Notes under the pieces: generated by a model
Told to the model about the DNA's origin: nothing
What the model saw: only the letters and a program-made list of their open reading frames with translations
Database searches by the model: none
Program-made: the position numbers and the translations under genes
Source of the DNA: Anadara kagoshimensis
Taxonomy: Eukaryota; Mollusca; Bivalvia; Arcoida; Arcidae
DNA length: 64,000 nucleotides
Direction of reading: 5' to 3'
Assembly (NCBI GenBank): GCA_021292105.1
Contig: CM037864.1
Span: 45,863,109 to 45,927,108, forward strand
In this document: positions 36,939 through 49,122 of the stretch, piece after piece
Position numbering within the stretch: position 1 is the first letter of the stretch
How the letters are laid out: every line of letters starts with the position of its first letter

Positions 36939-39639
36939 CATTCACAGTGAATTTATGAGCGATAGATTACTGTGGCATATTCAAGAAAAAATTGTACTCA
37001 TCAAATACATGCCAAGATATTTCCTGATTTTGAACACTCACTAAACAAAAAGTCTTTATAGTTAATTCAGTCTATGCAGCCTTGATACACAGTTAGCAGA
37101 TGAAACTGGTAAGCAAAAGATAGTATCAAGAACTGAATTAAGAGATACAGGTTAACTGTTGTTACTTTAAATAGTTGTTTTATGTAAGTGTTACAGTAAA
37201 ACACGTTTATAACAAAGCCCTGGGAACTATTTTTTTTAACTTTGTTATAAAGCAACTAAGTTATATTGTTATAAATAGACTTATATAGAGGAGTGGTCAG
37301 ACCCAATATTTGACTTGGTACTATCCATGTATTCTGTGTAAGCGTGTTCGTTATATTCATGTTTTACTGTAAATTCATATCATATACTTACAGCCTGTTT
37401 TCTGATGGTCATATGAAGTTCTTTACTTGATTTTAAAGCCACCACAGCCTAAACATAAATATATTTAATGTAATACTTCATAACATTGTATCCGTAAATG
37501 TGTGCAATATTATTTGACATACTTTGTGGAAAACACATGGAGGAATTTTTTTGTGATTTTTTTTGTTGAAAATTGGTTAATAATAGCAAACATAAAATCA
37601 GCTAAAGAGAAAATTATGACAGTCTACAAACAGAAAAAAGTGCAATCAATATCTACAAATGTATTCTGCAAAAATTCCATTGACAGACTTCATGTATATG
37701 TATACACCAGTGCCTAGTCGCACCATGCTTACGGTAATTTAATTTCACGATAATTGGTTTAGGAGAACTTTAGTGCTAAGTTAAAGACCCAGCACTATTG
37801 ACAAAAAACAAAGTTAGCAAATCATTTTAGTGTTGACCTAATAAGGATTTATTGCTCTCTTTATTTAGAAAAAACTGGGAAAAATATACAACTGTATAAG
37901 CATTTGGCTCAGTTGTAGAGCGTTTGACTTCAGATTTAAAGGTTTGTGGGTACGAATCCCGACAGGGGTATGTTGTGAAATAAAGCAATATACATTTACA
38001 TGTAGTTTATTTCACATTACTGCCTGCTGATATACCTGGTGTCAGGAAAATGAATCAATGGAATTGCAACTGCTGTCTGGATGAGCTAGCATCTGAAAAT
38101 TGCACATAGTGTGAGCTAGTACTAAGAAAACCCACACATAATATACACCATCAGTCAAGGTCACAAGGGGGTAGCCTAACGTGATCAGGCTGAAAATAGC
38201 ACCACAGTGTTAAATATAATGTTGCCCCAATACAAGCCTAAGGCTTACTTTAATTATCTAATATAGTAAGACAATGTGAATATTTTAGTTCCATGATGAC
38301 CAGAAGTCAAGGTAAAATTATCTCCCTTGTTGAAATTGTGGTGCTAGGATTATACAAAATTTTGTAGATTTATGTGGCAAGGGGTATAAAATGAATGTGA
38401 CCAAGAAAGGTTGGGTAGAATTGTGATTTTCTCCCCATTAACAGTGGCATCACTTAAATTAGTTAAATAGCTTGTATCAATAAAATAATTACCGCATCAT
38501 GTCCGATGTCTATGAAGCTGGTTTTATTAACTTCTATAATCTGGTCCCCTACTTCAATACCAATTTCCTCCGCTAGACTGGAAGGTCTGACTTTGTCCAC
38601 ATAAATGCCTTTGAAATGTACTGGTCCACTTATGATTCTAAATACAAAATAGAGAGTAGTAAATGTTTGATCCAAATATAACTGATATATTGACTGAACG
38701 ATTTGACGGGGTTTTGCATCCCAGTCAAGATCACCCTATCCTTTTCTAAAATCATTCTGGTACTTTTGCAGGCAAATAAGTTTTTAAAAAAATTGTAATT
38801 TGAATCCCTAAAACATACAAAAATAAAATTAATATTCATAAAGTAATGAACCACATCATACTGCAGCATGGAATTGAAAACATGAAAAATATATTGTAAA
38901 ATAGTGAAGAAAATATTCCCATTAAAGAGGTGTCAAAAATTTCTATGAAGACAATTATACTGGTAATCCACAAAGTTACAGTGTGATAAAACTTGGCCAT
39001 GGAAGTTCTTGATTATGATATGCCTTCTTCGACACAATTATGTACTATTAAGATCTTATACGCAGAATGCATAACTTTTATTTAGAAATGTTCAAGTACT
39101 GGATCAAACATAGGAGGGATTTGCTATCCTAATTTTACTATTTAATGTACAACAAGTGTTCCATAATCAATCACAGACATTTAAAAATTCAGAAATAATA
39201 AGCTTTCACTTTTCAACAAATGAAGCTACCTACCCACAACCAAGTGTCTGTGCAGTCCTCAAATTTACAAATAACTTGACTTCTTCGTAGTTGCCTGTAA
39301 CATCTTTGCCAGAATTACGATTACTCTGAAACAAATCAAATTATTTCTGATGTGTGAAACCAAAGATAACTAGATTGATACAACCTTGTCCAAAGTTAGA
39401 TTAAATTCTAGGTGTTAAAATTTAAATATCTTCTATAAGAACATATTGGAGAATTTACAAAATATTAGCAATGCAACTGAAAATGTACATGTCTGGGACC
39501 TGTAGATCAGCCTGAATTTAAAAACTTGAGTTGTCATTTCATCCTGATATTGACATTTTTTCTACTCTCATCACATCCCATTGCATAATAGGTTTTACCA
39601 TTATACATATTTGATCAATAGCTCTTAATGTTCCTCCTG

Positions 39640-39679
<40 letters not shown>

Positions 39680-42600
39680 GAATTGGGGATTGTTTTAAAT
39701 ATTAACAACAATGAAAATTTAATTTACTGTGCTGGACAAGAGGTGATTCAGATGTTTTATATAAAATTTAAATTAGGTGTGTTTATTATATTTATAGTAA
39801 ATTTATCTAAACAATAAAACCATGGTAACCTAAATCAACCCATTTCACTGTACATAATGAAAAATTAGTTTGATACTATCAAGAGAAGTAAGGAATAAGA
39901 TCACCAACCTTTTTGCCTTTGACTGGTTTTTCAACATAATTCCATGTCACAGGATCTGTGGCATTTCTGAAAATAAAGAAATAAATATCTTTTTACATCC
40001 CAGTCAAGATTATTTTATTTATATTGAAACATGTCCAGCTTAAAATAAATTTACAGAAATTAAAACTTGAAAAATGTGCTCATTGCAATGTGCAATGAGG
40101 GTTTTTCTTTTTCAATCTGAAAAGTTTCATAAGTGATAATCCAATGAACTTGAATTAAGTTTGGTATTTTTCACTCATCTGAGCACAGTCATAACAAAAA
40201 ATCATTATGCGTATCAGAAAATACCATACCATCTCCCAGTACAAAGTACATGTCGCTGTCATGGGAATTTTACATGTTGTAAATTCAAGCCAATGGTGGT
40301 TTCTTTGCACACAACATACTATGTTACCATACTCTACTTGACATACTAGTATACACTACTGTGTCATATGCAATTTGACTAAATGCAATGAAATATAAGT
40401 AAGGAAACATGGGATATGAAACAAAAACATGTCTCAGACATTACCATACTAAATCCTTTTACATGTATCAAGTTTGTTGAGATTCCTTCAGAAATAATGT
40501 TGTTGGATAACAGATAAAAAGAGTTGTTAATTAAAGGGCAATAACTCTGGACATAAGGGAGTCAAGGAGATAATAGTAGAGAGTATAAGTATACAAAATA
40601 TAAAAACAATTCTAAGTGTACTGAATTATCATCGATAACAAACATGTAGGTACTTACTCTTTGACTGGTAACATTCCAATACCTGTACAAAGGGAGATAA
40701 ATCAAATTCACATTATCAAGTCTTTACAGTAAACATACATGTATTAAACATCTTCCACTTTGAAATTTTTGAAAATAATTTTGAAAATAATTCCAAAAGG
40801 GTTGTGGTGGCTATGAGCAAATGCCAGCATAGAGTACTACTAGTAGTTACACAATTTTCTGGAATTTTATCATTCACTCAACCATAGTATTCAATTTCAA
40901 AGTATGGCATTTACGGTATATCTTATATACACTTCAGTTTCATAATAAACATAAATGACATCAAAAGAAATAGTCTCTATCTTTGTTCTCTTGTTCTATT
41001 CTGTTTTGATTAGATTGGCTATTCTTAACAAAATTGTTAGTCATCTTGCTTGCCAGATACTTTGATTTCCTCTACCATCCAAAAAGTAACCACCTCAATA
41101 TAAGAAAAAAACACTTGACTGAAGCATAAAGCACTATTACTCCTTTTCATGCTAACAAAATTCAAAATTTTCAAATATTTTAAATAATTAAAATAAATAT
41201 ATGAAATTATCTACCAGTATGCTTTACAAAAACAATTTAGTAACCAATGCAAAAATCAACGCATTTAAAGAATTTATCAATATCTTTTCCAGCTTTTTCA
41301 AACATTATGTGAAAATTTTGAAAACTGTTCAAATACAACACTAACTTGTTACTTTCAGTTCTATTTCATCTCTCCCCTTTATAAGATTTAAAACTTCTTC
41401 GTGTATAGCTTGTGAGATCGTAAAACCATTAACTCGTATAATTTCATCACCAACCTGTAAATACAGAATTACATGTAAACTACACATTGATATTATCACT
41501 TCATCATCTAATTGGTTTGTCTCTCTAGCCCTTTGATTGATAAAAAGAGAGAAAATATTAAATCGGTTTATAAATTTGCTAATATAACCACATATGAAAT
41601 AAAAGTCGTAACTGAAATCCCCCCTCCTAAAATAGCAGTATACAGTAAAACCTCGTTATAATGCCCCTCGATAACTTTGCCACCTCTCTTATCGCCACAC
41701 TATTTTGAAGTCCCAAAATCCATTTTGTTTTGTTTTTCTTTATCGCCAAACCCCTTTATAACGCCAAAATTTGACCGAACAAATGGTGGCGATGAATCAA
41801 GGTTTTACTGTATGTGTAAGATATATGCGTATGATGTTTTTTATTGAAGAATTAGAGAGAAAAAGCTGATAAAAATATAAAAACATAATGCTTTACTGAT
41901 CTGCCTGGGACCAAGGGACAATCCTCAATATTCCCCTTGACTTAGGGCACTATTTATCATAAATTATTTTACCTTAAGACCACTTTGATCAGCCTGAGAT
42001 CCCGGTACGACTTGTGATACAAATACACCAATATTATGTTCAAAACCTGTAAAAACATTAAAACAGATGTAACTAATACATGTATTAATAGATTAATAGT
42101 AATAGGATAACATGACATTAGGGGAATAATGGTGTTTTACTCCGGTCAAGGTTTAATTTTTAATTTTAAGGTGGTTATTTCTAGTTACTTCTAAAATGGT
42201 GGAAGAAACCCAATTGACGGAGAAAACACTAATCTATGACCAGGAAACTGCTAAATTTTCACTCTTATGAACTTGCAGAGTGGGGTTTGTATTAAGTCAG
42301 TGAGAGGGGCTTGGATCCATTAAACCACTAAGCCACCAAGGCCCTGACAGGATAAAGACAGTGTTTTTATCATGTTGAAACCCGACAATAAATGTCACAA
42401 ATTCATCAAACTTAAATACAGCTGTTATACAATGCTGTTTTGTAATATAATGTTTAATGGATACATATGTGTAAATATTTTTGAAATAGAGAGAAATTAG
42501 TGAACCTAGGTATGACAAGAAGACATGCACAGTGACACAAGTTGTCAGAAGAACAGTACAGTTCACCTTCAAATCTCTTCAGTGAAACACTTTGGATGCC

Positions 42601-45096
42601 CATACTCAGTTGTCAAGGACAATGGGGTATGGTGTACCAATGCGTGATTTTCTGTACTTTCTACAAGGGAAAAACTAGTGAACCAAAGTATATCAACAAA
42701 ACAGTGATATGAATGCAATACATTATCAACTACTTACCTCCCCTTACGGCAAATCCTAAACTTTCATTGGATCGTCGTTTAAGATTGATGACTCTTAATT
42801 TACGGCCTGGTGGTGCTGGAGCAAGTTTATCATACTCTACTTGATGTTTTGGTGGTATCAAGGGTCTGAAAAATCCAACAGATATAATTCATCAAAAGAT
42901 TCCATTCCTGGACATTTATAAACAAAATTCATTAAACTTAAAAAGTAAGGAATCTACTTCAGTCCGAAGCTTCAGTAAAACCGTATTATGTGACCCTTTA
43001 TTAGTGTGTCACCTTGCTTAATGGTCTGAAACATATAGGAGTTATAATTCAACAAAAGATTCCAGGGCCTTGTTTGAACCCTGGATCTTCAAGGGTCAAC
43101 AGTTATAAACATATTCATTAAACCTAAATGTAATATAAGGAATCTACTTCAGTCTGAAGGATCAAAGAGAAGCCCTGAATTAAAAAGTGATACAGTAAAG
43201 CAGTCAATAAAATAAAATAGCAAAATTTCTGAGACCATCCCCCCATAATTTAGCTTCAGTAAAACTATGTTATAATGACCCTTTATTAGTTTGTCACCAT
43301 GCTTATCATTACTTTTAATTTCATTAAGCTTCCTTCAGTATACTGACAATTTTAATGCCAATTATTCACAAAACAAATTGTAGTATAGCCAGGCAAATCT
43401 GACTCTGGCAGACAGTTGTGTGAAAAAGCTTCAGTTCACTTTCTTTTGGTACTCAAGTTTCCTCCACCATTTCAGAACTGACCGCCATGATTAGTGCCAG
43501 AATTTTGACCAGGGTGTACATGTAAATCATTTCCCCACTACATTTCTTACCTAACATATTCATAGATTTCAAGTTTAGCTGGTTCATCTAGGACCTTCTT
43601 TAACTCTGCTAAAAGTTTGTCAAGTTCTGGAAATCTACAAAACAAGTGACAGACATTAATGATATCATTAACAACAATAGAAATATTAAACTTACAACAA
43701 TGATGATCTGCAAGTACAGTAGAACCTGTCTGAAGTGAAACCCATCTGAACTAAAGTTTTGGTTTGGTTCATACTGGTTCAATTAATATTTATATAGGTA
43801 TGTCCTTATAGAATAAAATAATTCTGCTTAAACAGGTTTTTGTTTTATTTTTTCTTTGGTTAAGACACAGTTTCATTTTTTACTACGATGCTTCTATAGC
43901 CTTAAATGCTCCAGAGTCAAAATATGTGGAAAATTAATTAGAAATGTATTTCATCAAACATTAGCCTTGTCTTTCTACCCAATCTGATGAAATACAAGTT
44001 TTATCAAACTTGTATGATACAGAATCTTGTATCACCACTCTGTGATGATACAGCATTGGTGTTAAAGTAAATGTGCACTTTAAGTCACATTATTTATTGT
44101 GATGTCAATGGGAAATCTCAAATTTGTTAAATGCACATGTCATGACACAATTCATTGTTTTTCTGTGGCAAAATATATATTTTTTACATAAAGTGTTATT
44201 TTTATTATTTTAAATAACCTAGTTGGAAATGTTGGATAAAACTTTATATGCAGCGTGTATGTACAAGCTTTCATACCGCATGACTCGTAATACCAACTGC
44301 TAAAAAGACTCAATCTAAAAGGATTGTACATATGCACTGTGTATATATTATGTATATACCTATATTTTAAACCTTACTAGTAACATACTTCAGATTTGGC
44401 AATCACAGATTTTAAGAAAAAATGGCAAAATAATTTTAATTTCATAATTTTTTTTATTCTACAAAATGTGGGACATACATTGTAGTAGTGATGTTGTCAT
44501 CATAATTGTTCCAAACATTATGTCTACAAGACATGTGATGCTGTCATTTTTGTGAACATTAAACAAAACTTGGTGTTAAAATTTCTTTAAATACAGCAGT
44601 TTCTAGACAAAAATGTGATTTACAGATCTCATGGTTACATATAAGACACACATGTATCATAAATAAAGAATACTCACAACTGATACTTCTGTAGAGCATC
44701 AAATATGGACTGTCTGTCTGACTCAGGAATCAGATCATTTACCTAAAAAATAATAAAAATGTATATTAAACCTGGAAAATGACGAAATCCAAATCATAAC
44801 AAAATTCATGGACCTTATTGCTCATCTGAGATTTACTCTATATTGACTGACATCTATTGTTATTCATAATACAAATCCCCACAATTAAACAAATAATAGA
44901 CCATTGCACTAAATATGATTTAAATAATGATTAACTGTTAATTATCTTTTGCGCAACTGGGGTCAGATTACTAGACAGTTTATTTTGACCAGATTTCAGA
45001 AACACTACTGTTGCAAAAACCCAACAAAAAAGAACAATAATTTCAACATACTTTACCAACAAAATCATTTGCAACTAAAACTTTAGGTGTGGCCAT
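36608..45096 (-). CDS. USH1C: Harmonin (USH1C)-like scaffold, N-domain plus two PDZ domains, 12 coding exons
   Basis: Coding exons, in order: 45096-45052, 44742-44678, 43634-43551, 42865-42738, 42046-41973, 41454-41346, 40682-40658, 39966-39909, 39325-39234, 38637-38493, 37448-37392, 36850-36608. All have AG acceptors and GT donors, and phases agree throughout, giving 374 residues. The N-domain (~1-80) contains [17 protein letters not shown], close to the harmonin-specific PLIPLKHQVEYDQLTP. PDZ1 (~85-172) has the loop SLGFAV and [13 protein letters not shown]2 (~208-294) has [16 protein letters not shown] and VGDQIIEVN. In vertebrates harmonin ties cadherin-23, sans and myosin VIIa in hair-cell bundles and microvilli. 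Exon 12 encodes an unfamiliar Pro/Lys-rich then acidic tail (SSSDEEE) in place of the coiled coil and PDZ3. Exon 7 is only 25 nt. No frameshift is needed. Exon 12 placement rests on phase and an AG at 36852-36851 and is the least certain exon. Confidence 0.93.
36907..36937. repeat. (GT)n microsatellite
   Basis: About 15 GT dinucleotides in the intron just upstream (minus-strand sense) of the last harmonin-like exon. Confidence 0.9.
37194..37369. mobile_element. pogo/Tc1-like MITE, 176 bp
   Basis: Left end CAGTAAAACACGTTTATAAC and reversed right end CAGTAAAACATGAATATAAC are inverted repeats, flanked by TA on each side. The body has no frame. It lies in the intron between harmonin-like exons 11 and 12. 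CAGTRAAACC-type ends with TA duplication are characteristic of pogo/Tigger-like elements. Confidence 0.75.
37900..37975 (+). repeat. tRNA-like SINE head or tRNA relic
   Basis: Contains A-box-like TTGGCTCAGTTGTAGAGCG and B-box-like GGGTACGAATCCCG at the usual spacing. The cloverleaf is incomplete and the downstream sequence (TTTCACATTACTGCC) does not continue as a full SINE, so it is a relic and not a working tRNA gene. Confidence 0.5.
39641..39676. repeat. (GA)n microsatellite
   Basis: About 17 GA dinucleotides inside the intron between harmonin-like exons 8 and 9. Confidence 0.92.
39992..40050 (-). mobile_element. SINE 3' tail fragment
   Basis: ACATCCCAGTCAAGATTATT and TATATTGAAACATGTCCAGC match the reversed 3' tail of the SINEs in this window. 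It lies 26 bp upstream of harmonin-like exon 8 (minus sense), so it borders the splice acceptor region. A similar scrap is at about 38713-38740. Confidence 0.6.
41643..41810. mobile_element. pogo/Tc1-like MITE, 168 bp
   Basis: Ends CAGTAAAACCTCGTTATAAT and, reversed, CAGTAAAACCTTGATTCATC, flanked by TA at 41641-41642 and 41811-41812. The interior has repeated TTATCGCCA words. It sits in the intron between harmonin-like exons 5 and 6. The right-end sequence GATGAATCAAGGTTTTACTG recurs at about 46150-46170 next to another SINE. Confidence 0.8.
42128..42348 (-). mobile_element. SINE with a different tRNA-like head
   Basis: On the minus strand the head reads GTCAGGGCCTTGGTGGCTTA then GTGGTTTAATGGATCCAAG, a tRNA-like A box unlike that of the 25536 copy. 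The tail reads CCTTGACCGGAGTAAAACACC, related to the shared SINE tail. It appears to be a second SINE subfamily with the same kind of 3' end. Located in the intron between harmonin-like exons 4 and 5. Confidence 0.6.
42866..43310. repeat. Imperfect direct duplication beside harmonin-like exon 4
   Basis: Blocks from 42862-43030 recur at 43020-43310: GGTCTGAAA ... ATAATTCA(T/A)CAAAAGATTCC, TTCATTAAAC, AAGGAATCTACTTCAGTC, and TTCAGTAAAAC ... GACCCTTTATTAGT ... GTCACC. The first copy starts at the acceptor of exon 4, so the duplicated block includes that splice site region. Confidence 0.75.
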
Positions 45097-45228
45097 TTTT
45101 CCTTGATAAGTTTCAGATTTCTTTAAACAGTAGTCTAATGGGTTTTAAAGTAAAGAAATTCAGTATAATATTGGTCATAAACCGTCTGATAAAGTTGTTT
45201 ACAGAAAACAAATATTATTGATATTTAT

Positions 45229-45362
45229 AGGTTAGATAACAAAGACAACTCTACTTAGACAAGGTGTACCAAGGGGGGTACCAAAGACAACTTTACTTAG
45301 ACAAGGTGTACCAAGGGGTGCCAAAGACAACTCTACTTAGACAAGGTGTACCAAGGGGGACA
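45229..45362. repeat. Triplicated ~43-bp unit upstream of the harmonin-like start
   Basis: CAAAGACAACTCTACTTAGA followed by CAAGGTGTACCAAGGGG occurs three times in tandem with minor changes. It begins ~130 bp upstream (minus sense) of the first coding exon and so is within the promoter or 5' untranslated region. Confidence 0.9.
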
Positions 45363-45892
45363 ATTAGGTAATGTAAAATCATTTTAAAAATTAACGGTTA
45401 TTATGAAGACCGATATAAATCAATCAAATTTCATCATGGAGGTCTATATAAATGTTCATGTTTACAGTTGAAGCATTACAGTTTTTGAGTAGGCCTGTAT
45501 ATTGATGTCTCCTCTATTGACAGACACTGGACATAATGAGAAAATGGTGTCCAGAGGGTGTGGTTAGATTATGTTAATAAGACCTTAGCCATCCCTTTGA
45601 TTTGACATTAAGTGATACTAATATATCATTAAAATGGGATTTAAAAAATTACTATTTTTTAACCAAAATGTCATAAAGCTTAGAATGAACAATAGCTACT
45701 AATCTATTTTCTTAAAGAACAATTTTAACAGATTCAGATTCTTTGGGGAAAACATTGAAAAATACAAATTTTCACATAATTTTTGAAAGTTGGCTACATG
45801 TGTTAACTAACTCTTAGATTATAACAAAAGAAAAAATGTAAGGAAATTAATAAAATAGTTGCGGTTTGTTAATTACAGTTAAACCTTATTGA

Positions 45893-46148
45893 GATTTTTA
45901 CCTTTGCAATCAGGGCAATGTGCAAGGAGGATTCTTTAATGTGTCATGACTGCTGTGACACAAGCCATCAGTTTCTAGGGTCTCTTGTGAAGGACCCTTA
46001 GACTTTCATTTCTAAATCCCGAGTGCTTCTATTATGAAAAAACAGTCACTACCTATTTTCAAGTCTTGGTCAGATCCCACACAGGGTTCAAACCCATGAC
46101 TTCCCACAAATGAAGCGTTCACTCTACCAGCTGAGCTACTATAGAAGT
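45893..46148 (-). mobile_element. tRNA-derived SINE, tail truncated
   Basis: On the minus strand: head TAGTAGCTCAGCTGGTAGAG, B-box-like TCATGGGTTTGAACCC, then GACCAAGACTTGAAAATA and the usual body. The 3' tail after CTTTGCAATCAGGGC is missing and is followed directly by unrelated sequence. Confidence 0.85.
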
Positions 46149-46149
46149 G

Positions 46150-47800
46150 GTGATGAATCAAGGTTTTACTGTACTGTACAAATAATTTAAGCCTGTTAAA
46201 TTTAAACTTTAAGGTACCTCCTTACTTGATTACATATTAAGTTTATAAGATATTGATTTATAGTGTACAAACATTGATCATCCTCTTGTCTGATAAACAA
46301 CTTAAACAAAATATGGGGCCCAATAAAGTTCAAATTTTAAAAATTATTTTTTTTTTTTAAATTGCGAAATTTTCAATACTTTTTAAAACACATAAAAATT
46401 TCACCGTCTTTTGACATACAGCAACATGGACTATTAAACAAATTAACTAAATTTTAGTTATGATAAAAAACATTAAAGGGTAATGAATTTTTTTTGTATT
46501 CATATTACAAGTTTTAAAATGCCCTAGATTTTATCAGTGTAAGGGCCTCACAAATTGACGGAAAAGTCAGATGAAATTCAATTTAAAATAACATGTAAAA
46601 TACATTCCAGAAGCCTTTTTAGTAATAGTACTGTTAATTATTTATGAATGCTAATGATCAGAAGTTGTCAAAAACTGCACAATAATTAGTTAATGGAAGG
46701 ATTATTAAAAAATTTCACTTGGATATATTTTAATTTTTAATTTGGATCTCACAGATAACAGGTAAAATTTAATCTTTGTCTGTTAATAATTCATTATCAG
46801 TTTAAAAGGGTATTAATAAACATAGTCATATTTTCTGTATTATTCAGTAATTGGTGTTAAAGTTTTATAGATTTTATAAATTTGGTGTGGATCAAGTAAA
46901 ATTGGAATGGTTTTGGACGGCTAAAACTTTTATTTACTTTAAAAAACCGGACAGCCATGGGCATATCATTTATTTTACTAAGACTGACTCTCCTAATGTT
47001 TCATATAAAGTAAAACACAGTTCATGTTAGAATATGAATTTAGCAATTATAAGAGCTCACTACCTTATCATGTGATCCTCCATAATGTCTGTGCAGAACA
47101 AATTATTTCTACTGTATATAGAACAACACAATTTGATGTTTTCCAGTAAAAATGATATTATTCCTGGAAATTGTGACATAAAACATTTTCCTCAAATTTG
47201 TTTAAATGGAGTTTTTCTTTTATTTGTAGCATATACATAGATATAGTTTTAATGGTTAACCCCTTAATGTCTAACCATACATTTTAGTACAGTATGCATA
47301 ATAATTGCAATTCAATTTCTTTTCTAAACCCCAACCCCCTTTAAATTCCATTTAAATTTTCAAAAAAAAAAAACAGTTCAAAGTCACCTCATTTGGTCAT
47401 TTTAATTACAATTAAAATTTGATTGGTGGGTACAAATTGAGGTTGTTCTCCTAAAACATGTGCCCAATACATAATCTGGCATGAAATTTTTCATTTTCAA
47501 CAATGTTTGTTTTCATGTTTCTGGGTTTTCCATATATTATGACAAGAAGCTGTTTTAAGGTTTTTTAGGAATTTACTTTGATCTTTTAATTTGGTAAGCA
47601 TTAATGTGCTAATGCTAAATATAGAAGTCAAAGTTTTTAAATCTTGCATTTCAAGACAAGAAAATGGTAAAGGTTTATACTATTGAAGGTCGATGTGACC
47701 TTAAATAATAAAATCTCAACAAATTTTCAAATTAGACGGCTTTGACTGAAAAACATTCTCTGCCAATTTTACTTACAGTACCAATATCATTAATTCATTC
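46150..47800. other. No supported gene
   Basis: AT-rich sequence with several A or T runs and no recognised exon. The bases just after the SINE (46150-46172) duplicate the right end of the MITE at 41643. Nothing else can be named. Confidence 0.5.
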
Positions 47801-47810
47801 AAACTAGTTT

Positions 47811-47827
47811 GGGGGGGGGGGGGGGGG
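47811..47827 (+). repeat. Poly(G) run, 17 bases
   Basis: Uninterrupted G17 directly preceding the dimeric repeat at 47828. Such runs are hard to sequence; length is approximate. Confidence 0.85.
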
Positions 47828-48160
47828 TATATTGGAATCGCCATGTTTGTCTGTTTATCCATGTAAAATCATGTCCTGGCCATATCTCATAGCTGCTTTG
47901 GACGACTGTCATAAAACTTAACATGAATAATTTTAATGTTCCAAAGATGTATCATAACCTTGAATCAAGGTAATATAAAAAAATTCAAGGTTGATGGAAA
48001 AATATGTTTGAAAATCATGTCCAGAATACATCTAATAGCTGCTTTGGTTGACTGTCATAAAACTTTACATGAATAATCTTCATGGTCCAAAGATGTTTCA
48101 TGACTTTAAAACGAGGTCATATCACATTGCACCCTTGTAGATGTTGGGGTGGGGGTATTT
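47828..48160. repeat. Dimer of a ~128-bp unit
   Basis: AAAATCATGTCC ... CATAGCTGCTTTGG ... GACTGTCATAAAACTT ... ACATGAATAAT ... CCAAAGATGT occurs twice, at about 47867-47990 and 47995-48120. About 80% similar by eye. Non-coding. Confidence 0.8.
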
Positions 48161-48502
48161 ATTTGACTATCAAGAGACAGTTCTAGTTGGTTTTGAAAAT
48201 TAACAATCATGAAGGATGACACCAATCAAAAGGCGCACATAACAGGTCACCTACAAATATAAGTCAAAGAGAGTAAAATAATCTGGCGTTTAATGGGTTA
48301 GGGCACCAACACTTTAAAACTCTCTGCTGTTAGGATTAAATGATTTTATGAATGAAAGTTATTTCACAACCATTGTATGCTACACATGGCATGATGTCAC
48401 AAAGTGAGTAGGGGTATATGTCAAGAAAACGTAAAAGTAAAAATGACATTATTCCTGGAAATTGTGACATAAACATTTTTCTCAAATTTGTTTAAATGGA
48501 GT

Positions 48503-48690
48503 TTTACATCCCAATCAAGAAAATTTAACTTATATGGAGACGTCTCCAGCTACAGGTGAAATGGCAGAATGTTTTACCTTTGCAGTGTACTCAGCTCAAT
48601 GTACAGGGAGGGTTTTTTATGCGCCATGCCTACCATGACACAGGACATCAGTTTTTAAGGTCTCTCCTAAAGGAACCTGCGATTGTTTGG
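48503..48690 (-). mobile_element. SINE fragment 1 of a cluster of three
   Basis: Reversed tail (TTTTACATCCCAATCAAGAA ... TATGGAGACGTCTCCAGC) and part of the body, cut by the next SINE at 48691. An open frame at 48556-48750 crosses it and is not a gene. Confidence 0.7.
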
Positions 48691-48942
48691 AGTTTTACAT
48701 CCAAATCAAGAATATTTCACTTATATCGAGATGTCACCAGTTTTAAGTGATGTTTCAGAAATGTTTATCCTTGAAGAGTGCTCAGGGCATTGTGCAGGGA
48801 GGGTTCTTTAGCATGCCACGCTGCTGTGACAAAGGGCATCAGTTTTAAGGTCTCTTCTGAAAGACACTATGACATTATTTCTAAATGCTGAGTGCTTGGT
48901 GGAAAAACAGACATTACCTATTTTCAAGTCTTGGTTAGACCA
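48691..48942 (-). mobile_element. SINE fragment 2 of a cluster of three
   Basis: Reversed tail (TTTTACATCCAAATCAAGAA ... TATCGAGATGTCACCAG) through the body to CAAGTCTTGGTTAGACCA, where the tRNA-like head should begin but is missing. It meets the next SINE in opposite orientation at about 48942. Confidence 0.75.
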
Positions 48943-49122
48943 AGCATTTAGAAACAAAAGTAACAGGATCCTTCCACAGAAACATTAAAATGTGATGTCC
49001 CATGTCACCTCAAGCATGGCATGTTGAGGAACCTTCCCTGCATGTTGCTATAGCAGGTGACATCTCAATATAAGGTAAATATTCTTGACGGGGACATAAA
49101 AACATTCAATCAATCAATCAAT
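48943..49122 (+). mobile_element. SINE fragment 3, inverted relative to its neighbour
   Basis: Plus-strand body from AGCATTTAGAAAC to the tail GACATCTCAATATAAGG ... TTCTTGACGGGGACATAAAA, ending in a (CAAT)n run. The pair 48691-48942 and 48943-49122 can fold into a long imperfect hairpin when transcribed. Confidence 0.8.

Noticed and set aside
48556-48750. Small plus-strand protein
   Set aside because: The frame lies across two reversed SINE fragments.
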